A DNA stretch of 64,000 bases from positions 687,368 to 751,367 of the forward strand of contig CAJNDS010000935.1 of NCBI GenBank assembly GCA_905221605.1, read 5' to 3'. Under the pieces are notes generated by a model. It was not told the origin of the DNA, did not search any database, and saw nothing but the letters and a program-made list of their open reading frames with translations. Both the position numbers and the translations under genes were made by a program. Positions 53,072 through 61,308 of this stretch are shown here, piece by piece (the stretch's first letter is position 1; each line of letters begins with the position of its first letter). The stretch comes from Symbiodinium natans (Eukaryota; Sar; Dinophyceae; Suessiales; Symbiodiniaceae).

Positions 53072-53713
53072 ATGAGTGGTGAAGAGGTTGAAGAGATTAA
53101 AAATGAAGAAGAGCCTGAAATGACAACTAACGAAAAGAATGAAGAAGAGCCTAATGAAGAACGGAAAGAAGAACCGAAAGAGGAAGCTACAACTGAACCA
53201 ACAAACAATGAAGCAGTTGAAGAAGCGAAGCCAAAGGCAAAGGCGAAAGCAACACCAAAGAAGCTAGCGAGAAGTGTTAAAGTAGTGGAACTAGCTGAAT
53301 GTCCTGATTGTTTGAAAAAAATGTTACCAAAAAGTTTAAGAAATACTCATCCACATTATTGTAAGGGTCAACCAACCGAAACATTACCAGTGAATAAGCA
53401 GAAGGCAAGTTACGGTTCAAAGGTGGAACAAAAATTAAGAAAAGAAATTGAAGCAGAAATGAAAGCAAAATATGACAAAGAAAACGATAAAAACGCTCAA
53501 AATGTAAAAAATGAAGTTGTTAATTATTCAGAGCCCATTGAAGTGAAAACAAAATCAAGTGTGCCAAGTGTGCCAGTTAGAATGCAAAATACACCTCCTC
53601 CTAAACAACTATCAGCAACAGAGCTTTTACAACAACATTACAACGAAATTAAGAAAGCCAAGCAACAAGAAAAGATTGAAAAAATTAATAGGTTCAAAAG
53701 CAGTATGTTTTGA
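53072..53713 (+). CDS. Acidic/basic protein with a single zinc finger
   Basis: 213 residues. Residues 1-55 are Glu/Asn/Lys-rich and disordered, 52-66 are a KAKAKATPKK-type basic stretch, then C77-C80...H93/H95-C97 (CPDC...HPHYC) forms a likely C2HC finger. The rest is a charged helix with an ATELLQQHYNEIKKAK region. Such linker proteins occur in PLV structural clusters; a DNA-condensing or capsid-lining role is possible but inferred from position only. Confidence 0.65.
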   Translation: MSGEEVEEIKNEEEPEMTTNEKNEEEPNEERKEEPKEEATTEPTNNEAVEEAKPKAKAKATPKKLARSVKVVELAECPDCLKKMLPKSLRNTHPHYCKGQPTETLPVNKQKASYGSKVEQKLRKEIEAEMKAKYDKENDKNAQNVKNEVVNYSEPIEVKTKSSVPSVPVRMQNTPPPKQLSATELLQQHYNEIKKAKQQEKIEKINRFKSSMF

Positions 53714-53718
53714 ATGAA

Positions 53719-53753
53719 TATTAATATTATTTTTATCTAAATAATATTAATAA
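53719..53753. terminator. Hairpin between structural genes
   Basis: TATTAATATTATT and AATAATATTAATA form a perfect stem; the loop contains the TCTA of the following gene, so stop signal and promoter overlap. Confidence 0.8.
53736..53739 (+). promoter_or_regulatory. TCTA core in the hairpin loop
   Basis: ATTTTTATCTAAATAATATT, 18 bases before the ATG at 53758. Confidence 0.6.
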
Positions 53754-53757
53754 TATA

Positions 53758-54078
53758 ATGAGTATCTTTAAGAGTAAGCCAGAGTTTAAAAGAGCACCCC
53801 AAGTCAGCAGGTATTATGATTTAGAAGAGTCAATAGGTGTCGCTTCGCGTAAAAAAGAATTAGAAGATATGAAGTTAAGAATTGAAGAGGCGGAAAACAG
53901 AGGCAAAAACATTAGGTTAAGGAATGACTGGGTGGAACATCAGAAGAAGAGCCTTTACCAAGGAGAACTAGATAGTATTAATAGGCAGTTAGAGAGACCT
54001 ATGATGCCGGTTAGAACAAAGGAAGAGCTACAAAAACGACAATCTGACCTAAAAAATATTATAGCAAATATAATCTAA
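53758..54078 (+). CDS. Hypothetical coiled-coil protein, 106 residues
   Basis: Almost entirely charged helix: residues 30-60 (RKKELEDMKLRIEEAENRGK) and 70-105 show heptad spacing. No recognised domain. It is packed between the acidic zinc-finger gene and the LRPTY-type gene with only nine bases to the next ATG, which suggests a structural or scaffolding role. Confidence 0.6.
   Translation: MSIFKSKPEFKRAPQVSRYYDLEESIGVASRKKELEDMKLRIEEAENRGKNIRLRNDWVEHQKKSLYQGELDSINRQLERPMMPVRTKEELQKRQSDLKNIIANII
54074..54077 (+). promoter_or_regulatory. TCTA core, 54088 gene
   Basis: AATATAATCTAAGTTAATAA, 10 bases before the ATG; it overlaps the stop codon of the preceding gene. Confidence 0.6.
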
Positions 54079-54087
54079 GTTAATAAT

Positions 54088-55140
54088 ATGATTAAAACAT
54101 TGAAATCTGAATTAAAATTACGTCCAACGTATGACGAAATGATAGGAATGATTGAAAGTCAAGGAGACGCTCGGCAGAGCCTCGCGAGCTATCGCGACGC
54201 TTCGCGACCTTCAATTGAAAACATAATTGACAGACGAGCAACCATATTCAGAAACAATCAGTTTGGAAGTCAGTTTGACAACGTTGATTTTCTAGGATTG
54301 AAGAAGCAGGAAGAAGACAAGGTCAAAAACGAACTGAGACAAACGCAATTAAGACAGAGGTCAATGGCAACGGGCTCATCAATGGGCGTTTTATCTGCTA
54401 CAACTAGTGGCTACAATACCCCCTTAGAAGTTGAACTGTTAGACGGACAAGAATTAAGTGATGATGAAGTAGCTAGAATACAAGCGGAAATGGACGCCTA
54501 TACGCAGAGAATGCAAAAAGCACGAGACAGGGCTGTCAGTAGCGCTAGTAGTGATTTAGCCGACGTCCATTCTCAATCATTACCCGCAGGTGTTCCAGTC
54601 CATTCAATGGCTTCTGATGTTGCTAGTGATAAAATGCCAGATTTAGAATCTGTTGAAAGTGAAGAGGAAGAAGAAGATGAAGGAAGCCTAACCGATAAAA
54701 TAGGACTGGTAGGAGACTTTGACCCAGAAAATCTTATCAATAATCAAGACATTAAATCAACAGGTTTATTATTTCAATTATATGTTCGCGATTTATTGTC
54801 AGATGAAATTATGAAATTAACGGACAGACTACCAAACGAACAGAAAAAGAAGCAGTATCTGGTTTCCATCATTGAAGGCTTGAAAGAAAGTGAGGAATGG
54901 CAACAATCAGGCTTCGCAGGTAAGAGAGTAAAACAGGAAGCGAAGAAGTTTAGAGAAATGAGAAAAATGATGCAAAAGAAACCTACAAATCAAGAAAGCG
55001 CTTCTTCTTCAAGTGGGATAGGAGGAGCATTAGCAAGTGGAGCAAAAGCAGTAGGCAGTGCCGTTTTAAATGCAGGTAAAGAAGTTGCAAAAGACGTAGC
55101 TCTCGCAGTAGCGCAAGATGCATTAGCAAGTATTATATAA
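54088..55140 (+). CDS. LRPTY-motif virion-type protein with hydrophobic tail
   Basis: 350 residues. The N-terminus LKLRPTYDEMIGMIE is shared with the next gene. FGSQFDNVDFLGL follows (residues about 64-76). The middle is disordered with an acidic run (SVESEEEEEDEGS). Residues 230-300 are helical (LYVRDLLSDEIMKLTDRL). The last 45 residues are Gly/Ala/Val-rich and amphipathic, like membrane-active minor capsid proteins. A capsid-interior or membrane-active role is inferred. Residues about 27-41 come from a GC-rich palindromic insert that recurs in the helicase gene. Confidence 0.65.
   Translation: MIKTLKSELKLRPTYDEMIGMIESQGDARQSLASYRDASRPSIENIIDRRATIFRNNQFGSQFDNVDFLGLKKQEEDKVKNELRQTQLRQRSMATGSSMGVLSATTSGYNTPLEVELLDGQELSDDEVARIQAEMDAYTQRMQKARDRAVSSASSDLADVHSQSLPAGVPVHSMASDVASDKMPDLESVESEEEEEDEGSLTDKIGLVGDFDPENLINNQDIKSTGLLFQLYVRDLLSDEIMKLTDRLPNEQKKKQYLVSIIEGLKESEEWQQSGFAGKRVKQEAKKFREMRKMMQKKPTNQESASSSSGIGGALASGAKAVGSAVLNAGKEVAKDVALAVAQDALASII
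54166..54210. repeat. GC-rich palindromic mini-element inside a coding region (copy 1)
   Basis: GACGCTCGGCAGAGCCTCGC and the following GAGCTATCGCGACG stretch stand out from the AT-rich gene around them. They match 57666-57706 with about three substitutions and two one-base gaps. The insert keeps the host frame and adds a DARQSLASYRDAS-type segment. Confidence 0.8.
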
Positions 55141-55153
55141 ACAAATATATAGA

Positions 55154-55996
55154 ATGCTTAAACTTCGCCCTACATATGAGCAAATGTTACAGGAAGCTAG
55201 AACGAGAAGGTTAAAAGTATTACCGGAAAGAGAAAGAAGAAGTTTAATGGGTATTTTACTAGACGATGTTGATTTTGATGAGTTTGATTTAAGTAATTAT
55301 GATAAGAGAATAAATATTAACAATAATGATAATCCAAATAAAGCAACACAGACGGATTTTAATATAGCTTCTTCTTCAAGTTCTTATGTTAGTGAAAGTA
55401 TGAGAACACCCGAAGAAGCAGTGAAGGAAGAAGTGAGTGAAGCATCTAGTATAGTAAACAGTGCGAAATCAGTTGAACAACAAGCAGAAAAACAAAAAGG
55501 AAAGCAAACCGAAAAAAGTTTGGTGAGAAGAATGTTTGATAGTATGTTCGGAGATGATGAATACGAAGAAGGAAGAGAAGAATTACGAAGAATGAGAGAG
55601 CAACGACAGCAAAGAGAAGAAGAAGAAGATGAGGAGAATGTAGAGCGTTTAGCAACAGAAGAAAGTCAAGCGAGTAGTTCTTCTTTACCGGTTGATGAAA
55701 CATCAAGCGCAAGCGGTGCTTCTGCACCGCTTCCGGTGAATGTTAAAAAATCTTATGAACCATCATCATCTTCATCAAGTTCAAGAAGAAGTTCAGGAAG
55801 AAGTGTTTTACTGCCCGTTGAAGAAGGAGCATTGAGCGAATACGTTCAATCCAGCCCACCGGAAACAGTTCAAAGTTCAGTGCCCTCTGATAGAACAGTT
55901 GAATATTTACAAAGTTCAAATCCCGTTAGTGTTGCCAGTTCGGAAAGGACTATTGAATACATAAGGTCTAGGAGTTCATCTGGAAGAAGCAGATAA
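55154..55996 (+). CDS. LRPTY-motif protein, serine/glutamate-rich
   Basis: 280 residues. It opens LKLRPTYEQMLQEA, matching the start of the preceding gene, and has LLDDVDFDEFDLSNY (residues 34-48) where that gene has DNVDFLGL, so the two look like diverged paralogues or share a docking peptide. The rest is low-complexity: Ser runs, a Glu/Arg-rich block (133-170) and an SSNPVSVASSERTIEYI-type repeat near the end. Probably a disordered virion protein. It converges on the integrase gene. Confidence 0.6.
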   Translation: MLKLRPTYEQMLQEARTRRLKVLPERERRSLMGILLDDVDFDEFDLSNYDKRININNNDNPNKATQTDFNIASSSSSYVSESMRTPEEAVKEEVSEASSIVNSAKSVEQQAEKQKGKQTEKSLVRRMFDSMFGDDEYEEGREELRRMREQRQQREEEEDEENVERLATEESQASSSSLPVDETSSASGASAPLPVNVKKSYEPSSSSSSSRRSSGRSVLLPVEEGALSEYVQSSPPETVQSSVPSDRTVEYLQSSNPVSVASSERTIEYIRSRSSSGRSR

Positions 55997-55998
55997 GC

Positions 55999-56022
55999 AA
56001 TAATATAATCAATATTATTGAC
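55999..56022. terminator. Hairpin between convergent structural and integrase genes
   Basis: AATAATAT and AATATTATT arms around AATC lie just after the stop at 55996. Only one short stem is visible, so it is weaker than the other hairpins. Confidence 0.5.
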
Positions 56023-56081
56023 TATCTTTTTTGAACCTTTAATAATTCGTGAAGGACATCATCCGAAACAAGTATTGTATG

Positions 56082-56996
56082 TTACACTTTCAATAATTCG
56101 TGCCGTAAATAGCCTCTGTTACCATCATCCAAAAAATAATAGGTCTGACCTAGCTTATCATCAATTCGGGTTACTTCCTGAATTGCTTTTAGCCAGTGGC
56201 TTGTTCTTTCTTTTTCTGATATTCCTTTCTTTCTCATAACCTTCACCTTATCGCCTTTTTCTAGGTCAGGGTAAGTTCTGCTTCTCTTGGCTTGTAAGCC
56301 TATATTCAATTTCACTTCAAGCTGATTTTTCGGCTTTCTTGCTTCGGCTGGTGTGAATTTGGTTGCAGAATGAACGTCTTTATTATTGTATGTAAGCATT
56401 ATTTCAAATATGTAGTCCGTCCATTGAATATTTTGTTTCCCCTTTTTTGCATCCGCTTCTATCCGCTTGAATAATTTGTCTTTAAACGTTCTTATCAGTC
56501 TCTCGGCGAATGCAGGGTGTCCTCTTGTTCTGTGAAGTTCTATCTTTTCCTGTGTCAGATATTCATTTACAACTTGGCTATTCAAACTTCCCTCGTCGTC
56601 GCCGTAAAGAAGTTCCGGTTTCTTATCCATTTTATTCAGTCCCTCCATCATTCCCGCTAGAAAGTCGGGTGGTTCCTTACTTTTGATAGGAACAACAACT
56701 GCATATTTGGAGAAAACATCTATCATCACCAAGCCTACTCTGAATTTTTGATTTTCAAGGTCTTTCTTGGAAATAAAGAACAAATCAATTTGAAAAGTAT
56801 GATAAACATACGGAGCGACGAAGGAGTTTTGTCCGCGCGGTTTTCTTTTCTCTTCAATGTTGTTTTTAAAAAATTCTTCCACGTCTTGCATTGTTATAGT
56901 TTTATCCTTCTTTTTTGCATCTTCTAGTGTTGTTTTTTTACTGCCAAAACCGCTTTTATCGTAATAAATGTTTGCTATAATTTCTTGTTTAGACAT
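56082..56996 (-). CDS. DDE integrase (rve type)
   Basis: 304 residues from the ATG at 56996, preferred over an in-frame ATG at 57041 because that one overlaps the helicase stop and would add a hydrophobic, non-family N-terminus. The catalytic triad is D71 (HTFQIDLFF), D134 (YGDDEGS) and E165 (HPAFAERLIRTFKDKL); D134 to E165 is slightly shorter than the classic 35-residue spacing. IDVFSKYAVVVPIKSK is the usual strand after the first Asp. The C-terminus (GDKVKVMRKKG...TYYFLDD) fits the SH3-like DNA-binding domain of Polinton integrases. It joins viral DNA to host DNA. It lies 24 bases after the polymerase-helicase gene and may share its transcript. Confidence 0.92.
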   Translation of the reverse strand: MSKQEIIANIYYDKSGFGSKKTTLEDAKKKDKTITMQDVEEFFKNNIEEKRKPRGQNSFVAPYVYHTFQIDLFFISKKDLENQKFRVGLVMIDVFSKYAVVVPIKSKEPPDFLAGMMEGLNKMDKKPELLYGDDEGSLNSQVVNEYLTQEKIELHRTRGHPAFAERLIRTFKDKLFKRIEADAKKGKQNIQWTDYIFEIMLTYNNKDVHSATKFTPAEARKPKNQLEVKLNIGLQAKRSRTYPDLEKGDKVKVMRKKGISEKERTSHWLKAIQEVTRIDDKLGQTYYFLDDGNRGYLRHELLKV

Positions 56997-57019
56997 TAAA
57001 ATAAACAAGAAAATATTTT

Positions 57020-60000
57020 TTAACAAGAACTGCAATTGCAATAAGTGCAGTAGGCTATACAGTTGTCGGTCGTGTGGCTCATCTCGTTGTCTTTCCGCTG
57101 TGCCGTGAAGTCAGTAGAAATACAACCAGAATTGACGTCAATGTCAAACTGCTTACCGCATTTCTGACAGTTTCCGCATAATCTTTCAAAACACCATTCG
57201 GTAGTAATGTAAGATTTTAGGTTAATATTTCGTCCGGCTTTTTTGTCCTGCTGTTTGTATCCTTCCACCTTGTTTTTTAAGTAGTTTGTCAAAAAGTTTT
57301 GCTTGATTTCCGCTAGTTGCCCGTCGTCTAGGTAAAAATACACTTGCTTAAAATCTCTACACCTCGTAATTGCAGTCCATAGCCACGGTCTCGTTACTAA
57401 CTTGCTGTTATTCCATTCGTGTATGGTTATTCTGTCTCCTATTGAAGCCCCTTGACAAGAATGACAGGTGGCACAATAACCATATCTGAAATGATTATTT
57501 AAAACCTTTTCTTCCACTAGGTGTTTCGTTTTTTCCTTTATGTCTTGGATTACGTATTTGTCGTCTATATGGTGAAGGATTTTATACCTGATATTAACGT
57601 TAAATTTCATTCCTTCCTTTTGTAGATACTTACGGCATATCATTATCTCGCCTACTTCGTATTTGGACGCCTCGCCAGAGGCTCGCGAGCTTCGCGACGT
57701 CTTGCCTAGCTTCTGCCTGACATCCTTGGCTACTGCATCGCATCGGGCATTGGTGTAGGCTATGTTGTTAGGGCTCGTTAGGGTGCTGTTGGTGAATTGG
57801 AAGTATTTGTGCGCTATGGTTTCAATAGGCATCTTGTTTAGCCAGAAGTCGTTGTAAAGATGGTTCATTGTTTCTCTGTCCTTCTCTCCTACCCTCTTAC
57901 ATATTTCTAGAAAGATGTCATTATAAAAAATAATATTTATACAGTTGTCGGCATAAGTATCATAGGGCTGTGTGTTGGACAAGTCATTTATCGGAGGAAG
58001 CTGTTTTGTATCACCTGTTCCGATAATAATTTTTTCTTTCTTGTATCTGATGGTGAATTCCCTTATCCTGTTTAAAATGTAGGCATTCGCCATATAAACC
58101 TCGTCAAAAACAATAACATTATATTCAGAATGGTCGTAATAGGGAAGTTCGTCGCCTTTATGAACCGGAATACTGAAAAATCTGTTTAGGGTGATTGCTT
58201 CGCATTTGATTTCTTGTATCTGGCGGTTGTTAGGAACAACGAACAGAACATTGTAATTTAGCTTCTGGAAGTGTTCGCAGATATAAGATTTTCCAGAACC
58301 GGCGTATTTAGCACGCACCATACAGGGGTTATTTTCTACGATTTGGTGACAGATGGCTTCGGTGTTCCATTCGTCGGCTATGTTTAGGCGGTTGTTTGTA
58401 TAAATTGGTATGTCGTGTTTTATGTTTAATCTGTATTTGTAAGGTTCAGTCGGAAAGTTTATTTCCTTGTCGGTTTCTGCTCTCCATCCTCCGACTTGGT
58501 TATTGAAGGTTATAAGCTTCTTGGCTTTTGCTAGGTGGTTTTTGTTGATGACGAAGGCATCTGACTTTACACTGAATATTTCTATGTCGTGTTTTGTTAA
58601 TGTGTTATAGGTGTCATACATATCATAATTATGGTTTTGAAGAAGGAGTTCTTTTATATAGCGGAAGCCGTTGGTTAGGGTTCTTTGTTTTGTGACGTTC
58701 AGTATATAATATTTATCAGTATATTTTGTGAAAAGAGTTCCGTCTTCGTCGTCTTCCAATGCGCCTTCCTCAATGACAAAAACCCTACCCTCATATATGT
58801 TTCTGTAATATAGCGCCTCTTCTAGACTGTTGAAGGATATTGACTTTTGTTTTTTGTTGGTGGATTTCTCTAATAATCCGAAATTGACATTGGCTATTGT
58901 TTTTTTGATTTTGGCGTCTTGTTTGGGCTTATCGCTTATTTTGGTAATCCAGAGCTCAGAGACGATATTTTCATAATCCACTTCGTGAATGTGCGACGGT
59001 TGCTTGTGGTAGTGTATTTTTACAGTTTTTTCTTCAAGGCGTTTAAGAAACATTCCATATACGAGGTTGAACTTTTTGTTGAAAAAAAGGTTGCCCTTTG
59101 ATGCTTCCACTAGGTATAGGTTTAAACCTTGTAATTCTTCATTTTGGTAAGGCTTCCATATATCAAACTCGGTAAAGACTGGTATGTGTGTAATTTTGGA
59201 AAAGGCTTTTGTGAAAGCTTTTGTTCTGTCAATTTCTACGGTCTCGTTTGTGGAGTTGTTTTTGAAATATCCGCTTGGCACTATGGTTCGGCATTCATCT
59301 AAAATATCTATGTCTGTCTGGCTATAATAGGACTTGTGGGCATCGTTGAAGATTTTCTTATTGAAGTTAAACATTTCTCGGTTCATATCGTTAAAAAGCT
59401 TTTCATTTTCTACTGATACGTCTTCGTCTATACTGTGGGTTGATAAGTTTTGTAGCTTGATTGTGTAGGTGATTTCTTGCTTTTTGCTTTTTATCTTCCA
59501 ATTTACTTTCAGTTCTGTCATCGTTCCCGCTTGATATTTGATGAAGGGCTCGTAACCTGCCATTTTTAGTTCATGGAAGAGTTTTACGAGGTCATTATCT
59601 TTATGAACTAATGTATATTCTGCTTTTTCTGTGTATTTCAAAAGGTCGTTTGCTGTCTCTATCATATGGCATTCAGGGGGCTCTTCCCTGTCGCTTATGT
59701 AATAGTTGCTACTGATTTTAAGCTTGAAGTCTTCTCGGGTGGTGTTGATGTTCATTGTTTTTTTGATGCTTTTCAGGTCTCTGTTTATGGTGTAGACGTG
59801 GTTGTTCTTGATGAGCCCGAAGAAGCCTTTCGTGTGTTTATGGTAGTTGGGCGGGTCAAAGGAATAGATAAGCTTCCCGTTGAAGTCAAAAAGACGTGCT
59901 GTTATGTTAAATGCCTTGAAGACGTTTTCCATTTGCGTGGTGGTTGCACCTTTGTTTTTAAACTCTTCTTCTGTTGTGTGTAGAAGTTCTAACATATGTT

Positions 60001-60919
60001 GTCGGGTTAAGGTTTTTGAATGCGAGCCTCGTTTGTGTGTCATAAGGTCGGGGTAGTGGTCTAGAAGAGAATTTATCCAACATTCGTTGTCTGTGTAATG
60101 TTTTTTAGCGAGTGCTTCTTTTATTGTTGAGTAGCTGGGGTCAATCTCAGTTTCTATATATTTGTTATATATGGATATGTTTGTAGCATCTCGTAAATTT
60201 TGATTTTCCGGCGGTTGTGCTTCACCTTCTGCGATGTTAGCACTTTCAATTCTTATAGCGTCAATGTATTGATACATATCGCCCCGAGCCATCTCGTTAA
60301 ATTCTGGGTCTGTTCTTAATATTAACATAAGGCGCTTGAAAAGGAATTTGTCAAATTGTTTTGTTATTCTCCGTTTTATGACGGTCTCTATAAAGTCGTT
60401 TGCTTTTACTTGCGCTTCTCTCTGTGCTGGATTAAGTAGCGGATAATAATTTCTGCCATTGACTTCAAAAGCTCGTTTTTTTCCCGAGCGGTTCTGTGTT
60501 GAAAGAAGCATATATTTAATGGAATACGTTTTGCGATTTTTGAAAAGCTCCTTTGTTTTGGATACGACATTTCTTAAAGGTTGTTTTCCGAAAATGCGCC
60601 GTAAAACTTTTATCTGCTTTCCTTCCCTAGCTTTTTCGGCTGTTTTGTTCATTCGTTCCGATAACGGGGCTTTTGCTTCAAACTTTTCTATGGCTTTTTC
60701 AGCTTTTTTAATGCCTCTTGTTTTTTCTTTTTGGGTTCCCGTGGTCATTTCGTTAATGAGTTTTTCGGCTGTTTTGAAAATTGAAAGTTGGCGGTTCTCA
60801 TATAAATCAACAATTTGATTAACTTTGGTAATAACGTTTTTAGGTGCTTTTGTTTCTATTAATCGTTGTCTCTTGTTGTTTAGGTGTTTGATATTGTCAC
60901 GTATAGCCTTTCTAGTCAT
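57020..60919 (-). CDS. Fused replication protein: Cys-His domain, B-family polymerase, SF1 helicase, HNH-like tail
   Basis: 1299 residues. N-terminal 1-260 basic helices. NECWINSLLDHY (C280) and KNNHVYTIN (H374) look like the Cys and His of a papain/OTU-type fold. EIDRTKAF (D564) fits polymerase motif A, KKTIANVNFG (672-681) motif B and FSVKSDAFVI (D787) motif C of protein-primed B-family polymerases, followed by GGWR (810-813). SF1 helicase: Walker A AGSGKS (873-878), VIVFDE (935-940), GTGDTKQLPP (967-976), CHSCQGASIGDRI (1152-1164), WTAITRCRD (1181-1189). The tail has CGNCQKC (1248-1254) and DNEMSHTTDNC...CTYCN (1277-1295), like HNH zinc nucleases. A separate exonuclease domain was not found. 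The helicase part is firm; the polymerase and protease-like parts are inferred. Confidence 0.8.
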   Translation of the reverse strand: MTRKAIRDNIKHLNNKRQRLIETKAPKNVITKVNQIVDLYENRQLSIFKTAEKLINEMTTGTQKEKTRGIKKAEKAIEKFEAKAPLSERMNKTAEKAREGKQIKVLRRIFGKQPLRNVVSKTKELFKNRKTYSIKYMLLSTQNRSGKKRAFEVNGRNYYPLLNPAQREAQVKANDFIETVIKRRITKQFDKFLFKRLMLILRTDPEFNEMARGDMYQYIDAIRIESANIAEGEAQPPENQNLRDATNISIYNKYIETEIDPSYSTIKEALAKKHYTDNECWINSLLDHYPDLMTHKRGSHSKTLTRQHMLELLHTTEEEFKNKGATTTQMENVFKAFNITARLFDFNGKLIYSFDPPNYHKHTKGFFGLIKNNHVYTINRDLKSIKKTMNINTTREDFKLKISSNYYISDREEPPECHMIETANDLLKYTEKAEYTLVHKDNDLVKLFHELKMAGYEPFIKYQAGTMTELKVNWKIKSKKQEITYTIKLQNLSTHSIDEDVSVENEKLFNDMNREMFNFNKKIFNDAHKSYYSQTDIDILDECRTIVPSGYFKNNSTNETVEIDRTKAFTKAFSKITHIPVFTEFDIWKPYQNEELQGLNLYLVEASKGNLFFNKKFNLVYGMFLKRLEEKTVKIHYHKQPSHIHEVDYENIVSELWITKISDKPKQDAKIKKTIANVNFGLLEKSTNKKQKSISFNSLEEALYYRNIYEGRVFVIEEGALEDDEDGTLFTKYTDKYYILNVTKQRTLTNGFRYIKELLLQNHNYDMYDTYNTLTKHDIEIFSVKSDAFVINKNHLAKAKKLITFNNQVGGWRAETDKEINFPTEPYKYRLNIKHDIPIYTNNRLNIADEWNTEAICHQIVENNPCMVRAKYAGSGKSYICEHFQKLNYNVLFVVPNNRQIQEIKCEAITLNRFFSIPVHKGDELPYYDHSEYNVIVFDEVYMANAYILNRIREFTIRYKKEKIIIGTGDTKQLPPINDLSNTQPYDTYADNCINIIFYNDIFLEICKRVGEKDRETMNHLYNDFWLNKMPIETIAHKYFQFTNSTLTSPNNIAYTNARCDAVAKDVRQKLGKTSRSSRASGEASKYEVGEIMICRKYLQKEGMKFNVNIRYKILHHIDDKYVIQDIKEKTKHLVEEKVLNNHFRYGYCATCHSCQGASIGDRITIHEWNNSKLVTRPWLWTAITRCRDFKQVYFYLDDGQLAEIKQNFLTNYLKNKVEGYKQQDKKAGRNINLKSYITTEWCFERLCGNCQKCGKQFDIDVNSGCISTDFTAQRKDNEMSHTTDNCIAYCTYCNCSSC
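57666..57706. repeat. GC-rich palindromic mini-element inside a coding region (copy 2)
   Basis: GACGCCTCGCCAGAGGCTCG then CGAGCTTCGCGACG, matching 54166-54210. Same orientation on the plus strand, but this host gene runs on the minus strand, so the element is read in the opposite sense. It adds a TSRSSRASGEAS segment at helicase residues 1074-1085 between conserved motifs. Confidence 0.8.
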
Positions 60920-60928
60920 AATGTAATC

Positions 60929-60932
60929 TAGA
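60929..60932 (-). promoter_or_regulatory. TCTA core, replication protein gene
   Basis: Minus-strand ATTTTAATCTAGATTACATT, 9 bases before the ATG at 60919. Confidence 0.6.
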
Positions 60933-61017
60933 TTAAAATATATTGTTATTATTTCTTTAAATAGTTTCTCCTTATTCGCCTGTTTTGATTTTGGTTTTGC
61001 TGGTCTTTGTTAAATGA

Positions 61018-61035
61018 CTTAAAGACAAAACGCCT
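61018..61035 (+). promoter_or_regulatory. 18-bp repeated upstream element (right copy)
   Basis: CTTAAAGACAAAACGCCT, identical to 44147-44164, followed by ATATATAG and an ATG 19 bases later. Confidence 0.7.
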
Positions 61036-61053
61036 ATATATAGTAAGCATAAA

Positions 61054-61302
61054 ATGACTGCAATGAAGAAGCCCGAGGATTTGACACTGGACGAAGTTAG
61101 GGAGCAAATGGCACTGTATCAGAGGTTATATTATAAGTTGAGAATGCAAGACCCCGATTATGCAACTGCATTAAGGGAAAGGAAAAGGTTAAGCAAGCAA
61201 CGGATTAAGGAAGCGAAGGGAGGACAACCTAAAATGCTTCCTAACCAAAAATATAGTATGGAGAATATGGCTGTTATTAAGCCGAATAAGGTTGAAGAAT
61301 AG
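61054..61302 (+). CDS. Small charged viral protein, 82 residues
   Basis: Helical and basic in the middle (RERKRLSKQRIKEAKGG), starting MTAMKKPEDLTLDEVREQM. No recognised domain. It diverges from the replication protein gene and is preceded by the 18-bp element, so it may be controlled together with the gene at 44186. It is the last gene of the element, followed by a 24-base palindrome. Confidence 0.65.
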   Translation: MTAMKKPEDLTLDEVREQMALYQRLYYKLRMQDPDYATALRERKRLSKQRIKEAKGGQPKMLPNQKYSMENMAVIKPNKVEE

Positions 61303-61308
61303 AAATGG

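Noticed and set aside
48726-59983. Plus-strand frames of 60-119 codons inside the viral minus-strand genes
   Set aside because: They are antisense shadows of the fibre, GIY-YIG, capsid, integrase and replication genes.
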